Source of the DNA: Betaproteobacteria bacterium
GTDB lineage: Bacteria > Pseudomonadota > Gammaproteobacteria > Burkholderiales > Gallionellaceae
DNA: 38,815 nt
Assembly (NCBI GenBank): GCA_021413765.1
Contig: JAIOPT010000022.1
Location: forward strand, 1 to 38,815
Reading direction: 5' to 3'
In this document: positions 25,779 through 34,306 of the stretch, piece after piece
Position numbering within the stretch: the stretch's first letter is position 1
Layout: each line of letters starts with the position of its first letter
Program-made: the position numbers and the translations under genes
The notes under the pieces: model-generated
Seen by the model: only the letters and a program-made list of their open reading frames with translations
Database searches by the model: none
Told to the model about the DNA's origin: nothing

Positions 25779-26056
25779 CTACTCGGCACCAGTTTTTTTA
25801 ACTGGCTCATGGTACTACGGATGCTATAAGGCGGTTCTCAGGTTTGCCAAAAAATAGTCCTGCCATTTGCTGATTTATTTGAAATAATTTTATTTATATT
25901 GACTCTTTCTTCCCCTTAACCGACTATTTAACAGGCTGCACGCCCCGGTGTGACGCCTTTCTGGCTTGTGCGATTGCCTGCGAGATAGTATTGATACGAC
26001 TGATACCGTAACGATGAAATATACCGTTAAACTATTCAGGGACACTGAAAACTGCT

Positions 26057-27133
26057 CTAACGTCTTTCAGTCAACCACAACATCCCCGTCGCCAGCAGCA
26101 GGAAAAGCAGAGGCATTGCCACAGCACTCAGCATGGGCTGCCACTCATTGAGTGAGCCCAAACTGGTGAATAGCTTACCCACAAAGTGAAAAGTTAGTCC
26201 CAAAATAATACCCAAGAATATTTTGGCGCTAATCCCGCCCTCACGCCGCTGATGAGCAGCAAATGGCAAGGCCAGTAACATCATCACCAGTACCGCGAAT
26301 GGATATACCAACTTGTTCCACATAGCAATTTCATAAGTCACTGTCTTCTGATGGTTGTCGCGCAGGTGCTGGATATACTGATAAAGATTCAACATCGACA
26401 TCTGTCCCGGCCCCACGAGTATAGCCCTCAGAATGCCCAAGTTAAGCGCCGAGCGCCATTCCATAATTGCCTGATGATTTACTGTCGTGCCTTGTTTGTT
26501 GAAGAGAGTTTGCGTCACACCTTCCAGTTGCCAGCGATTTTTTTCCACATAAGCAGCGCGTTTTGCTGCAGTTATGGCACGTAGGTGGTAACTCTCATCA
26601 AATTCATAAATGCTAACATTCAATAGGGTGGTATCTGGAAGCACGTTTTTTACGTTTACAAAACTGCGTTCATCTTTAGCCCACACGCCAGAGCGGAATT
26701 CTCTCAGCGATACTTCAGCATTCTGGGCTTTAAGCCTTAGCTCTTGAGCCATGCGTTCACTTAACGGTGCGATCATTTCGCCACTCAGATAAGTCAACAG
26801 AACGAGTGGCAAACCTATCTTTAACAACGCTACCACCATTTGTCGCAGTGAAACGCCAGAAGAACGGTAGACGGTCAACTCTGAATTAGCAGCCATCTGC
26901 GTCAGCGCAAAAATTGCGCCAATGAGAACTGCCACTGGAAACAATTCATAGATTCGGCCAGGCACTGTCAACAACACAAACAGCAACGCATAGCCCAGAT
27001 GATAATTGCCGCTACCCAGTGCATTCAGCTCATGTATCAGGTCAAAAAAAGAAAACAGCATCAGCAAGGCAACTAATACCAGTGCAATGCTGGCGTATAT
27101 CTCACGCGCCAGACAACGGGTCAACAGTTTCAT
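26057..27133 (-). CDS. lptG: LPS export permease LptG
   Basis: A 358-aa YjgP/YjgQ-family permease. I start it at the ATG at 27133 (MKLLTRCLAREIYASI) because it overlaps the lptF stop by ATGA; a longer open frame to 27220 merely runs back into lptF. It has membrane helices near the N-terminus (about 15-115) and C-terminus (about 270-350) with a periplasmic jellyroll domain between. With LptF and the ATPase LptB it extracts lipopolysaccharide from the inner membrane. Length matches E. coli LptG (360 aa). A short inverted repeat (ACTGAAA/TTTCAGT) spans its last codons but has no T-run. Confidence 0.94.
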   Translation of the reverse strand: MKLLTRCLAREIYASIALVLVALLMLFSFFDLIHELNALGSGNYHLGYALLFVLLTVPGRIYELFPVAVLIGAIFALTQMAANSELTVYRSSGVSLRQMVVALLKIGLPLVLLTYLSGEMIAPLSERMAQELRLKAQNAEVSLREFRSGVWAKDERSFVNVKNVLPDTTLLNVSIYEFDESYHLRAITAAKRAAYVEKNRWQLEGVTQTLFNKQGTTVNHQAIMEWRSALNLGILRAILVGPGQMSMLNLYQYIQHLRDNHQKTVTYEIAMWNKLVYPFAVLVMMLLALPFAAHQRREGGISAKIFLGIILGLTFHFVGKLFTSLGSLNEWQPMLSAVAMPLLFLLLATGMLWLTERR

Positions 27134-28275
27134 CGCGCCAACCTCCGCCAGGAGAACACCGACATACGGCGATAAAACAGTAATGCCATCAATACCCACA
27201 TCAGTACATGAACACCCCAAAAACCAATGACTGGGCCAATTTTCCCCTGCCCTACCAATGTATTGGTAACGCTAATTAGGTTGTTATAGAGCATGTAAAT
27301 CACCAGCGCCATAATGAGGTTGAGCGAACGTCCAGCGCGAGGATTAACGAAACTCAACGGGATTGCCAGCAGAGCCAAGCTTAGCGCACCGAGCGGAAAA
27401 CCGAGCCGCCGCTCCAGTTCGGACATATTCCAGCTATTACGATTTTGCAGTAACTGTAGCGTAGGTAATGAATCGACAGGGACGGGTCGCTGCTTGGCCT
27501 CCACGGCCTTAATGCGCACTGCATAGCGCTCAAATTCAACAATCTTGAAATCAAGCTGCCCAGGTGCTCCCTCATAGCGCGTACCATTCAGCAATACCAG
27601 GAAACGATCACCGTTAGGTGCGGTTTCCTGCATGCCCTGCTTGGCCACCATAGTGCCAATCTTGCCGTGCTGCAACGATTGCACAAAAATGTTGCCAACT
27701 CGGTTTTTGCCCACATCCACGTTTTCAATAAAGAACACTCGGTCAGCCTGCTTGGATTCTCGAAATGTTCCGGGCGATGCAGCGGTTACATCATCTCGAC
27801 TATCCAGCCTGCGCTTTAATTCTTCTACTTGAGACATAGCCCAGGGCGACAACACCAAGCTTAACAGTGCAATCAGGCCCACCACCGGCAGCACATACCA
27901 CATCACCGGACGTATCCAGCGTGTCAACCCAATGCCTGAACTGAACCACACCACCATTTCGTTGTCACGGTAACTTCGCGTCAGCGTCAACAACACCGAC
28001 AAAAACAAGCTTAAAGAAAGCAGGGCTGGCATGTAATTCAAAGCACTAAAGCCCAACAATGTTAGAACGCCATCCACCGCTAAAGAGCCGCTTACGGATT
28101 GACCTAACAAGCGAACTAACTGCGTGAATACAACAATTCCGAGCAAGATGGCAAATACTAATAACCCAGTGCTAGCGGACTCGCGCACTAGCTCACGATG
28201 AAAAATAGTGCCACGCAATAACTTAAAGCGCGACGACTTTGGCTTTTTCTTTGGAATTTGCGGATAATCCGACAT
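27130..28275 (-). CDS. lptF: LPS export permease LptF
   Basis: A 381-aa YjgP/YjgQ-family permease, first gene of lptF-lptG and divergent from pepA as in many beta- and gammaproteobacteria. It has paired helices near the N-terminus (about 35-130), a periplasmic jellyroll domain and three C-terminal helices. The first 25 residues (MSDYPQIPKKKPKSSRFKLL) are a basic cytoplasmic extension before the family start TIFHRELVRE, so an internal start is possible, though no better ATG is evident. It forms the LptB2FG transporter with LptG. Only 34 bases separate it from pepA. Confidence 0.94.
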   Translation of the reverse strand: MSDYPQIPKKKPKSSRFKLLRGTIFHRELVRESASTGLLVFAILLGIVVFTQLVRLLGQSVSGSLAVDGVLTLLGFSALNYMPALLSLSLFLSVLLTLTRSYRDNEMVVWFSSGIGLTRWIRPVMWYVLPVVGLIALLSLVLSPWAMSQVEELKRRLDSRDDVTAASPGTFRESKQADRVFFIENVDVGKNRVGNIFVQSLQHGKIGTMVAKQGMQETAPNGDRFLVLLNGTRYEGAPGQLDFKIVEFERYAVRIKAVEAKQRPVPVDSLPTLQLLQNRNSWNMSELERRLGFPLGALSLALLAIPLSFVNPRAGRSLNLIMALVIYMLYNNLISVTNTLVGQGKIGPVIGFWGVHVLMWVLMALLFYRRMSVFSWRRLAR

Positions 28276-28309
28276 TTAATGTAAAGCAAGAATCATTGAG
28301 GAGATACAA

Positions 28310-29809
28310 GTGGAATTTAGCATAAAACTGGGCAGCCCGGAAAAACAGCGTAGCGGTTGCGTGGTAGCGGGTGTGTTTGAGGGTGGCAAATTATCGGACG
28401 CAGCGCAAATACTGGACAAAGCCGCCAACAACACGCTCAGCGGCATCATCGCGCGCGGCGACATGAGTGGCAAGACCGCTACTACGCTACTGTTACATAA
28501 CGTGCCCAACATTCCAAGCGAACGAGTACTTCTAGTCGGGCTAGGCAAACATGATGAATTTGCTGCACGCCAATATCTAGACAGTATCCGTGCCGCAATG
28601 CGCGCACTATTTGCCACCGGTGCCAAAGATGCAGTGCTCTATCTGGCTGAATTGCCATTGGCAGGCCGCGATAGTGCTTGGTGCATCAGCCAGGCAGTGC
28701 TTGCCGCATTCGACACGACTTATCGTTCTGACCAACTCAAAAGCAAGGCGGAAAAAAATAAGAAAATTTTATGCAAAATCCAATTTGGCTTAATGTCAGG
28801 CAAATCAACCGTCCAGCAGGCTGCCGCTCTCACACAGGCCGCAGCAATCGGGCAAGGCATGAAGTTGGCAAAGGACTTGGGCAATCTACCGGCTAATATA
28901 TGCACCCCCAGCTATCTAGCGCAACAAGCAGTGGCTTTAGACAAGGCGCACAAATCGCTCAAAGTTACCGTGCTGGAAGAAAAGGACATGCAGAAGCTCG
29001 GCATGGGCTCGCTGTTATCTGTGACCCGAGGCACTGATGAACCAGCGAAACTGATTACCCTTGAATATCGCGGTGCCGATAAAAAACAAAAACCCATCGT
29101 ACTGGTTGGCAAAGGCGTTACTTTTGACTCTGGCGGCATCTCGCTCAAGCCGGGTGCCGAGATGGATGAAATGAAATACGACATGTGCGGCGCAGCCAGC
29201 GTGCTAGGTACATTGCAGGCCATTGCTGAAATTGGACTCAAGCTAAACGTAGTCGGTATTATTCCCACCTGCGAGAATATGCCTAGCGGTTCCGCCACCA
29301 AACCGGGCGATATCGTCACCAGCATGTCCGGGCAGACCATCGAAATCCTAAATACTGATGCGGAAGGCCGTCTTATCCTATGCGATGCACTTACTTATGC
29401 GGCCAAGTTTGAGCCAACCACAGTCATTGACATAGCCACCCTTACCGGTGCCTGCGTCATCGCATTAGGCCATGTTGCCAGCGGGCTTTATAGCAATCAG
29501 GATACCCTGGCACATGAACTGCTGGCAGCAGGCGAACAAACATATGACCGCGCTTGGCACATGCCGTTGTGGGAGGAGTATCAACCGCAACTGGATAGCA
29601 ACTTTGCCGACATCCAGAATATTGGCGGACGCGCAGGTGGCAGCATCACCGCCGCTTGCTTCCTTTCGCGATTCACCAAAGACTATCGCTGGGCGCATCT
29701 GGATATTGCCGGTACCGCATGGAAATCAGGCAAAGAAAAAGGTGCCACCGGACGTCCCGTGCCACTACTCGCACAGTATTTGATCAATTGTGTCCAGGTG
29801 GATAATTAA
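28310..29809 (+). CDS. pepA: Leucyl aminopeptidase PepA (M17)
   Basis: A 499-aa cytosolic aminopeptidase A of family M17. The C-terminal catalytic domain holds the two-metal site: Lys268 and Asp273 in GKGVTFDSGG, and the signature NTDAEGR (348-354) with Asp350, Glu352 and Arg354. The N-terminal domain (about 1-165) is the family's regulatory or DNA-binding part; in E. coli PepA also acts in Xer recombination and carAB control. The start is GTG at 28310, supported by GAGGAG at 28298-28303. Length equals that of E. coli PepA (503 aa). It is divergent from lptF and followed by holC. Confidence 0.96.
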   Translation: MEFSIKLGSPEKQRSGCVVAGVFEGGKLSDAAQILDKAANNTLSGIIARGDMSGKTATTLLLHNVPNIPSERVLLVGLGKHDEFAARQYLDSIRAAMRALFATGAKDAVLYLAELPLAGRDSAWCISQAVLAAFDTTYRSDQLKSKAEKNKKILCKIQFGLMSGKSTVQQAAALTQAAAIGQGMKLAKDLGNLPANICTPSYLAQQAVALDKAHKSLKVTVLEEKDMQKLGMGSLLSVTRGTDEPAKLITLEYRGADKKQKPIVLVGKGVTFDSGGISLKPGAEMDEMKYDMCGAASVLGTLQAIAEIGLKLNVVGIIPTCENMPSGSATKPGDIVTSMSGQTIEILNTDAEGRLILCDALTYAAKFEPTTVIDIATLTGACVIALGHVASGLYSNQDTLAHELLAAGEQTYDRAWHMPLWEEYQPQLDSNFADIQNIGGRAGGSITAACFLSRFTKDYRWAHLDIAGTAWKSGKEKGATGRPVPLLAQYLINCVQVDN

Positions 29810-29830
29810 TTGGGTTCGTAAATTCATTAA

Positions 29831-30262
29831 ATGACCAAGGTAGATTTTTACACCGGCGTGGACGATAAATTACGCACTGCTTGCCACCTTAGCCACAAAG
29901 CTATGCAAAACGGACTGCGAGTGCTGCTACACACCTCGGACGAAGCCACCACTGAGGCGCTGGACAAGTTGTTGTGGCAGTATCCAGTTACTGCCTTTAT
30001 GCCGCACTGTCGCAACGATGAAGTAGCTGCCGCTGAGATGCCGGTAGTGGTTGATCATCGTGGCGAAAATTTTCCACACAATGAAGTGTTGATCAGCCTG
30101 CACACTGTGTGTTTGCCATTCTTCAGTCGTTTTGAACGCGTACTTGAAATCGTCAGCCAAGATGCAGAAGATGCACGCTTGGGCCGTGAACGCTTTAGTT
30201 TTTATCGAGACCGCGGCTATGAAATGCGCCACTTCGACCTGAGTAAGCAAGCCGAATATTAA
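29831..30262 (+). CDS. holC: DNA polymerase III chi subunit HolC
   Basis: A 143-aa protein matching HolC. It opens MTKVDFYTGVDDKLRTACHLSHKA, the usual 'V.FY......L...C.L..KA' start, and the core includes the FMPHC and conserved ENFPHNEVLISL segments. Chi links the clamp loader to single-strand-binding protein at the replication fork. Position between pepA and valS is the standard betaproteobacterial order. The ATG at 29831 is 21 bases after pepA and is weakly preceded by purines. Confidence 0.94.
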   Translation: MTKVDFYTGVDDKLRTACHLSHKAMQNGLRVLLHTSDEATTEALDKLLWQYPVTAFMPHCRNDEVAAAEMPVVVDHRGENFPHNEVLISLHTVCLPFFSRFERVLEIVSQDAEDARLGRERFSFYRDRGYEMRHFDLSKQAEY

Positions 30263-30265
30263 ACA

Positions 30266-30320
30266 TGAGGACATCTCTAAAAATCCAGACTTGAGAGCAT
30301 CTGCCACACATCAGTCCTCA
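30266..30320 (+). repeat. Inverted repeat after holC, resembling the 33571-33755 element ends
   Basis: TGAGGAC (30266-30272) and GTCCTCA (30314-30320) form a perfect 7-bp inverted repeat that starts four bases after the holC stop. Inside lies a 'CTCTAAAAATcC' stretch that resembles the terminal repeat of the element downstream of valS. It could be a decayed relative or a rho-independent-like structure without a T-run. Confidence 0.4.
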
Positions 30321-30351
30321 AGAAATTTATTGTAAATTTTTATAGACACCC

Positions 30352-30798
30352 ATGAGCCATCCGTCCAATCAGTTAAATGAATTCAGCAACCTTCCTGTAC
30401 TGACAGATGTAGTCGATACTGATTTTCCGGAAATCCCCACCCTGACTGAAGTCGTGACTGAGGCCGTAGCAGATAAAGTCGAAGCTGATGAAGCCGTGAC
30501 TGAAGCCATTACTGAAGAACATTCGGTGCTCATAACAGAAAACAAAGGGTTCGCTACCTTATCCGATGCACAATACCAGCATCTCGCGACGCAGATCGCG
30601 CCGCAACTGGAAACGCTGCTACGCGCGAAACTTGCACCACAGTTCGATGCGCTATGGCAGGAGGCTTGGCAACAGGCCAAATCAAATCTGCCCGAATTAA
30701 TTCGGGCACATATTTCCACGCCGCCCGCACCATCTCCATCCGCTATAATCACGCCGTTTCTCACTTCACCCGACAGAATTAATTCAAATACGATCAAC
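30352..30798 (+). CDS. DUF2486-like acidic segment in the same open frame as valS
   Basis: 149 codons that run without a stop into valS. The segment has a Thr/Val/Glu-rich acidic N-terminal half ([22 protein letters not shown], then repeated VTEA units) and a helical C-terminal half (about 78-123, [21 protein letters not shown]). It resembles the betaproteobacterial DUF2486-type protein that is normally a separate gene between holC and valS; function is unknown. Here the stop is absent, so it is either a true N-terminal fusion or a separate protein that lost its stop. Its last 20 codons ([10 protein letters not shown]..) have low-complexity composition and include a TATAAT, as if originally intergenic. 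Neither ATG (30352 or 30799) has a clear ribosome site. Confidence 0.6.
30744..30749 (+). promoter_or_regulatory. Possible -10 box of a valS promoter inside the upstream open frame
   Basis: TATAAT in the context GCTATAATCACG lies 50 bases before the valS-proximal ATG. No recognisable -35 box lies 16-18 bases upstream. If real, it supports independent transcription of valS from the ATG at 30799. Confidence 0.3.
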
Positions 30799-33573
30799 AT
30801 GGAACTTACAAAAAGCTTTGAACCTCAAGCAATCGAAGCGCGCTGGTATCCCATATGGGAAAGCGCTGGTTATTTCCAGGCTAAATTAGAGAGCGATAAG
30901 CCCGCTTACGCCATCATGTTGCCGCCACCCAATGTGACCGGCACCCTGCACATGGGACACGCCTTCCAGGATACGCTTATGGACGCGCTCACCCGCTATC
31001 ACCGCATGCGTGGAGACAACACCCTATGGCAGCCTGGCACTGACCATGCCGGGATTGCCACGCAAATTGTGGTAGAGCGGCAGCTGGACGCACAGAAAAT
31101 CAAACGCCACGACCTTGGCCGTGAAAAATTCATTGAGCGCGTATGGGAATGGAAGGAGGAGTCCGGCTCTACCATCACGCACCAGATGCGCCGCCTCGGT
31201 GCCTCGTGTGATTGGTCGCGGGAGCGCTTCACCATGGATGAAGGCCTGTCTGAGGCCGTTACCGAAGTATTCGTCAAACTCTACGAGCAAGGTTTAATCT
31301 ATCGCGGTAAGCGATTGGTGAACTGGGATCCGGTGCTGGGCACCGCAGTATCCGATCTGGAAGTAGTAGCGCAGGAAGAAGACGGCTTCATGTGGCATAT
31401 CGCTTATCCGCTGGAAACCGGTGTCGGTGCTTTAATCGTCGCCACCACACGCCCTGAAACGCTGCTAGGCGACGTTGCTGTCGCGGTGCATCCTGAAGAT
31501 TCACGCTACAAGCACCTGATCGGCAAGCGTCTGCAACTGCCACTGTGCAATCGCACTATTCCCATCATCGCCGATGAGTATGTCGATCCAGCTTTCGGAA
31601 CTGGCTGCGTAAAAATTACACCCGCGCACGATTTCAACGACTACATTGTGGGACAGCGTCACAGCCTTACACCGATCAACATATTCACGCTGGACGCTAA
31701 AATAAACGAACATGCACCCGACGTTTATCAGGGATTGGATCGTTTCGACGCGCGCAAACAAATCCTGTCTGACCTGTCCACACAAAACCTGCTAGTAGAC
31801 ACCAAGCCGCACAAGCTGATGGTGCCACGCGGAGACCGCAGCCATGCGGTAGTTGAACCGATGCTCACCGACCAGTGGTTCGTGAAAATGGAGGGTTTGG
31901 CGCAACGCGGGCTGCAAGCGGTGGCGGATGGTGAAATTAAATTCGTACCGGAAAACTGGACCAACACATACAACCAGTGGCTAACCAACATTCAAGACTG
32001 GTGCATCTCGCGCCAACTGTGGTGGGGACATCGCATTCCGGCGTGGCATGACGAACAGGGTAATATATTTGTCGCTCGCAACGAAGAAGATGCACGCAAG
32101 CAGGCAGGCAACACAAAACTGCGCCAGGACGAGGACGTGCTCGACACCTGGTTCTCCTCTGCATTATGGCCGTTCTCAACACTGGGCTGGCCGCACAACA
32201 CCAAAGAGCTCAAAACTTTCTTGCCGACCTCGGTACTGGTTACCGGCTTCGACATCATCTTCTTCTGGGTGGCTCGCATGGTAATGATGTCGCTGCACTT
32301 CACCGGCAAGGTGCCATTCCGCGAAGTGTATGTACATGGCCTGATTCGCGACGCGGAGGGACAAAAAATGAGTAAATCCAAGGGGAATGTACTAGACCCG
32401 CTGGATCTCATTGACGGCATCTCGCTGGAAAATTTGGTAGCCAAGCGCACTAAAAATCTGATGAATCCCAAGCAGGCAGAAAGCATTGAAAAACAGACAC
32501 GCAAACATTTCCCGGGCGGCATCCCGGCCTTCGGCACTGATGCGATGCGCTTCACCTTCGCCAGCCTTGCCTCGCATGGGCGCGACATCAAATTCGACCT
32601 GCAACGCTGTGAAGGTTACCGTAATTTCTGTAACAAGTTATGGAATGCCACTCGCTTCGTACTCATGAATTGCGAAGGCCAGGATATCGGGCTGGACGAA
32701 TCATTGCCGGTTAAATTCAGTGCGGCCGACAAATGGCTGATTAGTCGTTTGCAACAGGCGGAAACTGAAATGGCAGACCACTTTGACCACTATCGTTTCG
32801 ATATGGCGGCGCGCACACTCTATGAATTGGTGTGGGACACCTACTGTGATTGGTATCTGGAAATGGCCAAGGTGCAACTCAGCCCTCACTCCAGCAACCC
32901 AGTTCCAGCGGAAGCAGAGACTATCAATGCCGCACGGCAACGCGCCACACGGCGCACTTTGGTGCGTGTATTGGAAACCATACTGCGTCTGGCTCACCCC
33001 ATCATCCCTTTCATCACCGAAGAGCTGTGGCAAAAAGTTGCTCCGCTGGCCGGCAAACAAGGCGATAGCATCATGCTGCAGCCCTATCCGAAAGCCAACC
33101 CCAAGCTGATTGACCCAATTTCCTTGCAACGAATCAGCCTGCTACAGGAAATGGTCACTTCCTGCCGCAAGCTGCGAAGTGAGATGAATCTGTCTCCAGC
33201 GGAGAGAGTGCCACTGATTGCGAGTGGCGATGCAGCTATCCTGCAAGGCTTCGCGCCATACCTACAAGCATTGGGCAAATTAAGCGGAGTTAGCCTGCTA
33301 GATGAACTGCCTGACACCGATGCGCCAGTCGCGATCGTCGGTAATTTCAAGTTGATGCTGGAAATAGAAATTGACGTGGAAGCAGAGTGTGAGCGCCTGG
33401 ACAAGGAGATTGCCCGTCTTACAGGTGAAATCACCAAGGCCCAAGGCAAACTGGGCAATGCCAGTTTCGTCTTACGCGCCCCGCCGCAAGTGGTGGATCA
33501 AGAACGCAGGCGTATGGATGATTTCTCCATGACGCTGATCCAGTTACAGGCGCAGCTCGACAAGCTTGGTTAA
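30799..33573 (+). CDS. valS: Valyl-tRNA synthetase
   Basis: A class I aminoacyl-tRNA synthetase of 924 aa when started at the ATG at 30799 ([20 protein letters not shown]), the normal family start. The open frame extends in frame to 30352, giving 1073 aa. HMGH (51-54, the HIGH motif in [15 protein letters not shown]) and KMSKS (523-527) form the ATP site. An editing domain (about 190-330) and the anticodon-binding domain follow, and the C-terminal coiled coil (about 860-924, [19 protein letters not shown]) grips the tRNA. It charges tRNA-Val and is essential. Its TAA stop (33571-33573) is the outermost triplet of an inverted-repeat element. Confidence 0.96.
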   Translation: MELTKSFEPQAIEARWYPIWESAGYFQAKLESDKPAYAIMLPPPNVTGTLHMGHAFQDTLMDALTRYHRMRGDNTLWQPGTDHAGIATQIVVERQLDAQKIKRHDLGREKFIERVWEWKEESGSTITHQMRRLGASCDWSRERFTMDEGLSEAVTEVFVKLYEQGLIYRGKRLVNWDPVLGTAVSDLEVVAQEEDGFMWHIAYPLETGVGALIVATTRPETLLGDVAVAVHPEDSRYKHLIGKRLQLPLCNRTIPIIADEYVDPAFGTGCVKITPAHDFNDYIVGQRHSLTPINIFTLDAKINEHAPDVYQGLDRFDARKQILSDLSTQNLLVDTKPHKLMVPRGDRSHAVVEPMLTDQWFVKMEGLAQRGLQAVADGEIKFVPENWTNTYNQWLTNIQDWCISRQLWWGHRIPAWHDEQGNIFVARNEEDARKQAGNTKLRQDEDVLDTWFSSALWPFSTLGWPHNTKELKTFLPTSVLVTGFDIIFFWVARMVMMSLHFTGKVPFREVYVHGLIRDAEGQKMSKSKGNVLDPLDLIDGISLENLVAKRTKNLMNPKQAESIEKQTRKHFPGGIPAFGTDAMRFTFASLASHGRDIKFDLQRCEGYRNFCNKLWNATRFVLMNCEGQDIGLDESLPVKFSAADKWLISRLQQAETEMADHFDHYRFDMAARTLYELVWDTYCDWYLEMAKVQLSPHSSNPVPAEAETINAARQRATRRTLVRVLETILRLAHPIIPFITEELWQKVAPLAGKQGDSIMLQPYPKANPKLIDPISLQRISLLQEMVTSCRKLRSEMNLSPAERVPLIASGDAAILQGFAPYLQALGKLSGVSLLDELPDTDAPVAIVGNFKLMLEIEIDVEAECERLDKEIARLTGEITKAQGKLGNASFVLRAPPQVVDQERRRMDDFSMTLIQLQAQLDKLG

Positions 33574-33755
33574 GGGCACCTCTAATAATCCAATTTTGCG
33601 AGCAGCCGCTTTGCGGCTTGCCTGCTTACCCCGTTTGGTCACAATATGGCGTTACTCGAAATAAATTATCGCTTTTATATCAAATATATGCTGCGCTCAA
33701 TTTTTTTCTCGTGCCTTGTCTTGTCTAGAAATTTGAATTTTTAGAGGCGCCCTTA
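33571..33755. mobile_element. 185-bp MITE-like element with 27-bp imperfect terminal inverted repeats
   Basis: Left end 33571-33597 and the reverse complement of right end 33729-33755 agree at 23 of 27 positions, sharing TAAGGGC, CCTCTAA and TCAA/CAA blocks. The interior has no coding potential and contains a small hairpin (AGCCGC-TTT-GCGGCT, 33604-33618) and AT-rich DNA. The outer TAA at each end is the stop codon of valS (plus) and tusA (minus). Size and structure fit a non-autonomous miniature element or a dispersed intergenic repeat. No target duplication can be seen because the ends are inside the two genes' stop codons. Confidence 0.65.
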
Positions 33756-33995
33756 AGTCTGTCGGCGACGCAGATAAAAAACGAACTCGTCACCCTGCTG
33801 TGCAGCAGACAACAAATCATTACCGGTTTGTTTGCAAAAATCGGTGAAGTCATCCGGTGATTTTTTGTCTGTAGCAACCACTTTCAGTACCTGCCCACCT
33901 TGCATCTGCGACAGCATTTTTTTGGTACGCAATATGGGCAAGGGGCAACTTAGCTGGCGAGCATCCAGTTCGACATCGAATTCCATTGTGCTCAT
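33753..33995 (-). CDS. tusA: TusA-family sulfurtransferase (SirA-like)
   Basis: An 80-aa TusA/SirA-fold protein. The signature CPLPILRTKK contains Cys17, the persulfide-carrying residue of the CPxP motif; the preceding LDARQLS is typical. TusA proteins relay sulfur for tRNA thiolation or, in sulfur oxidisers, to rDsr/sHdr pathways; no tus or dsr partner genes lie nearby, so the role is open. I start at the ATG at 33995, whose first bases overlap the stop of a 44-codon ORF (ATGA), implying coupling; the frame is open ten codons further upstream. The stop lies in the terminal repeat of the element at 33571-33755. It is divergent from the M48 protease gene. Confidence 0.9.
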   Translation of the reverse strand: MSTMEFDVELDARQLSCPLPILRTKKMLSQMQGGQVLKVVATDKKSPDDFTDFCKQTGNDLLSAAQQGDEFVFYLRRRQT

Positions 33996-34126
33996 ACCGT
34001 AGATGACGCGTTTGCTTGCGCCCAATCCGTAAGGCCACTCTGTAGCTTGACCGTCTCGACAAAATCCACAGCATGCTCAGGACTCCCGTCTATTTGAACC
34101 TGCAATTTTGGTTTGTTAATATTCAT
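33992..34126 (-). CDS. 44-aa small protein translationally coupled to tusA
   Basis: An ORF from ATG at 34126 to TGA at 33992 that overlaps the tusA start as ATGA. The product begins MNINKPKLQVQIDGSPEHAV, continues DFVETVKLQSGLTDW and ends ANASSTV. It is soluble, without cysteine or a membrane segment, and matches no family I recognise. The stop/start overlap, the ATG start and the lack of any other gene in the gap argue that it is translated. It might be a small sulfur-transfer accessory protein or simply a leader that sets tusA translation. It is too short for usual gene-calling thresholds. Confidence 0.5.
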   Translation of the reverse strand: MNINKPKLQVQIDGSPEHAVDFVETVKLQSGLTDWAQANASSTV

Positions 34127-34158
34127 AATTTTTACAGTTAATTATTTTTCCAGTGTTT

Positions 34159-34249
34159 GAGCGGAATTTCACAATAATTGTGCAGCAAATGCATTATTCA
34201 TTATACCTTGCTAATAAGTAAACACGGGCATCCCGCCCAAATTCCGCTC
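34159..34249. promoter_or_regulatory. Inverted repeats in the tusA/M48 divergent promoter region
   Basis: GAGCGGAATTT (34159-34169) and AAATTCCGCTC (34239-34249) are exact 11-bp inverted copies flanking 69 bases. Directly inside the left copy is the near-perfect palindrome CACAATAATTGTG (34170-34182). The region separates the tusA pair from the divergent protease gene and may hold operators for both directions, or be a decayed insertion. No sigma-70 promoter stands out. Confidence 0.4.
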
Positions 34250-34306
34250 TGAAAACCCTGCACTCCAGACTTGGGAACCTCTAGGCAAAGCAGGTATCAT
34301 ATTGTC

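Noticed and set aside
25779-26056. Hidden gene between the MmeI-like gene and lptG
   Set aside because: The only open frames are short and lack ribosome sites; the stretch holds a CCAGTT/AACTGG hairpin and AT-rich DNA but no recognisable coding sequence.
27134-27220. Longer N-terminus for lptG
   Set aside because: The extra 29 codons overlap lptF and do not resemble the family; the ATG overlapping the lptF stop is the natural start.
31992-32591. 199-codon minus-strand open frame inside valS
   Set aside because: It is antisense to the KMSKS region of valS; the composition is low in structure and there is no context for a gene.
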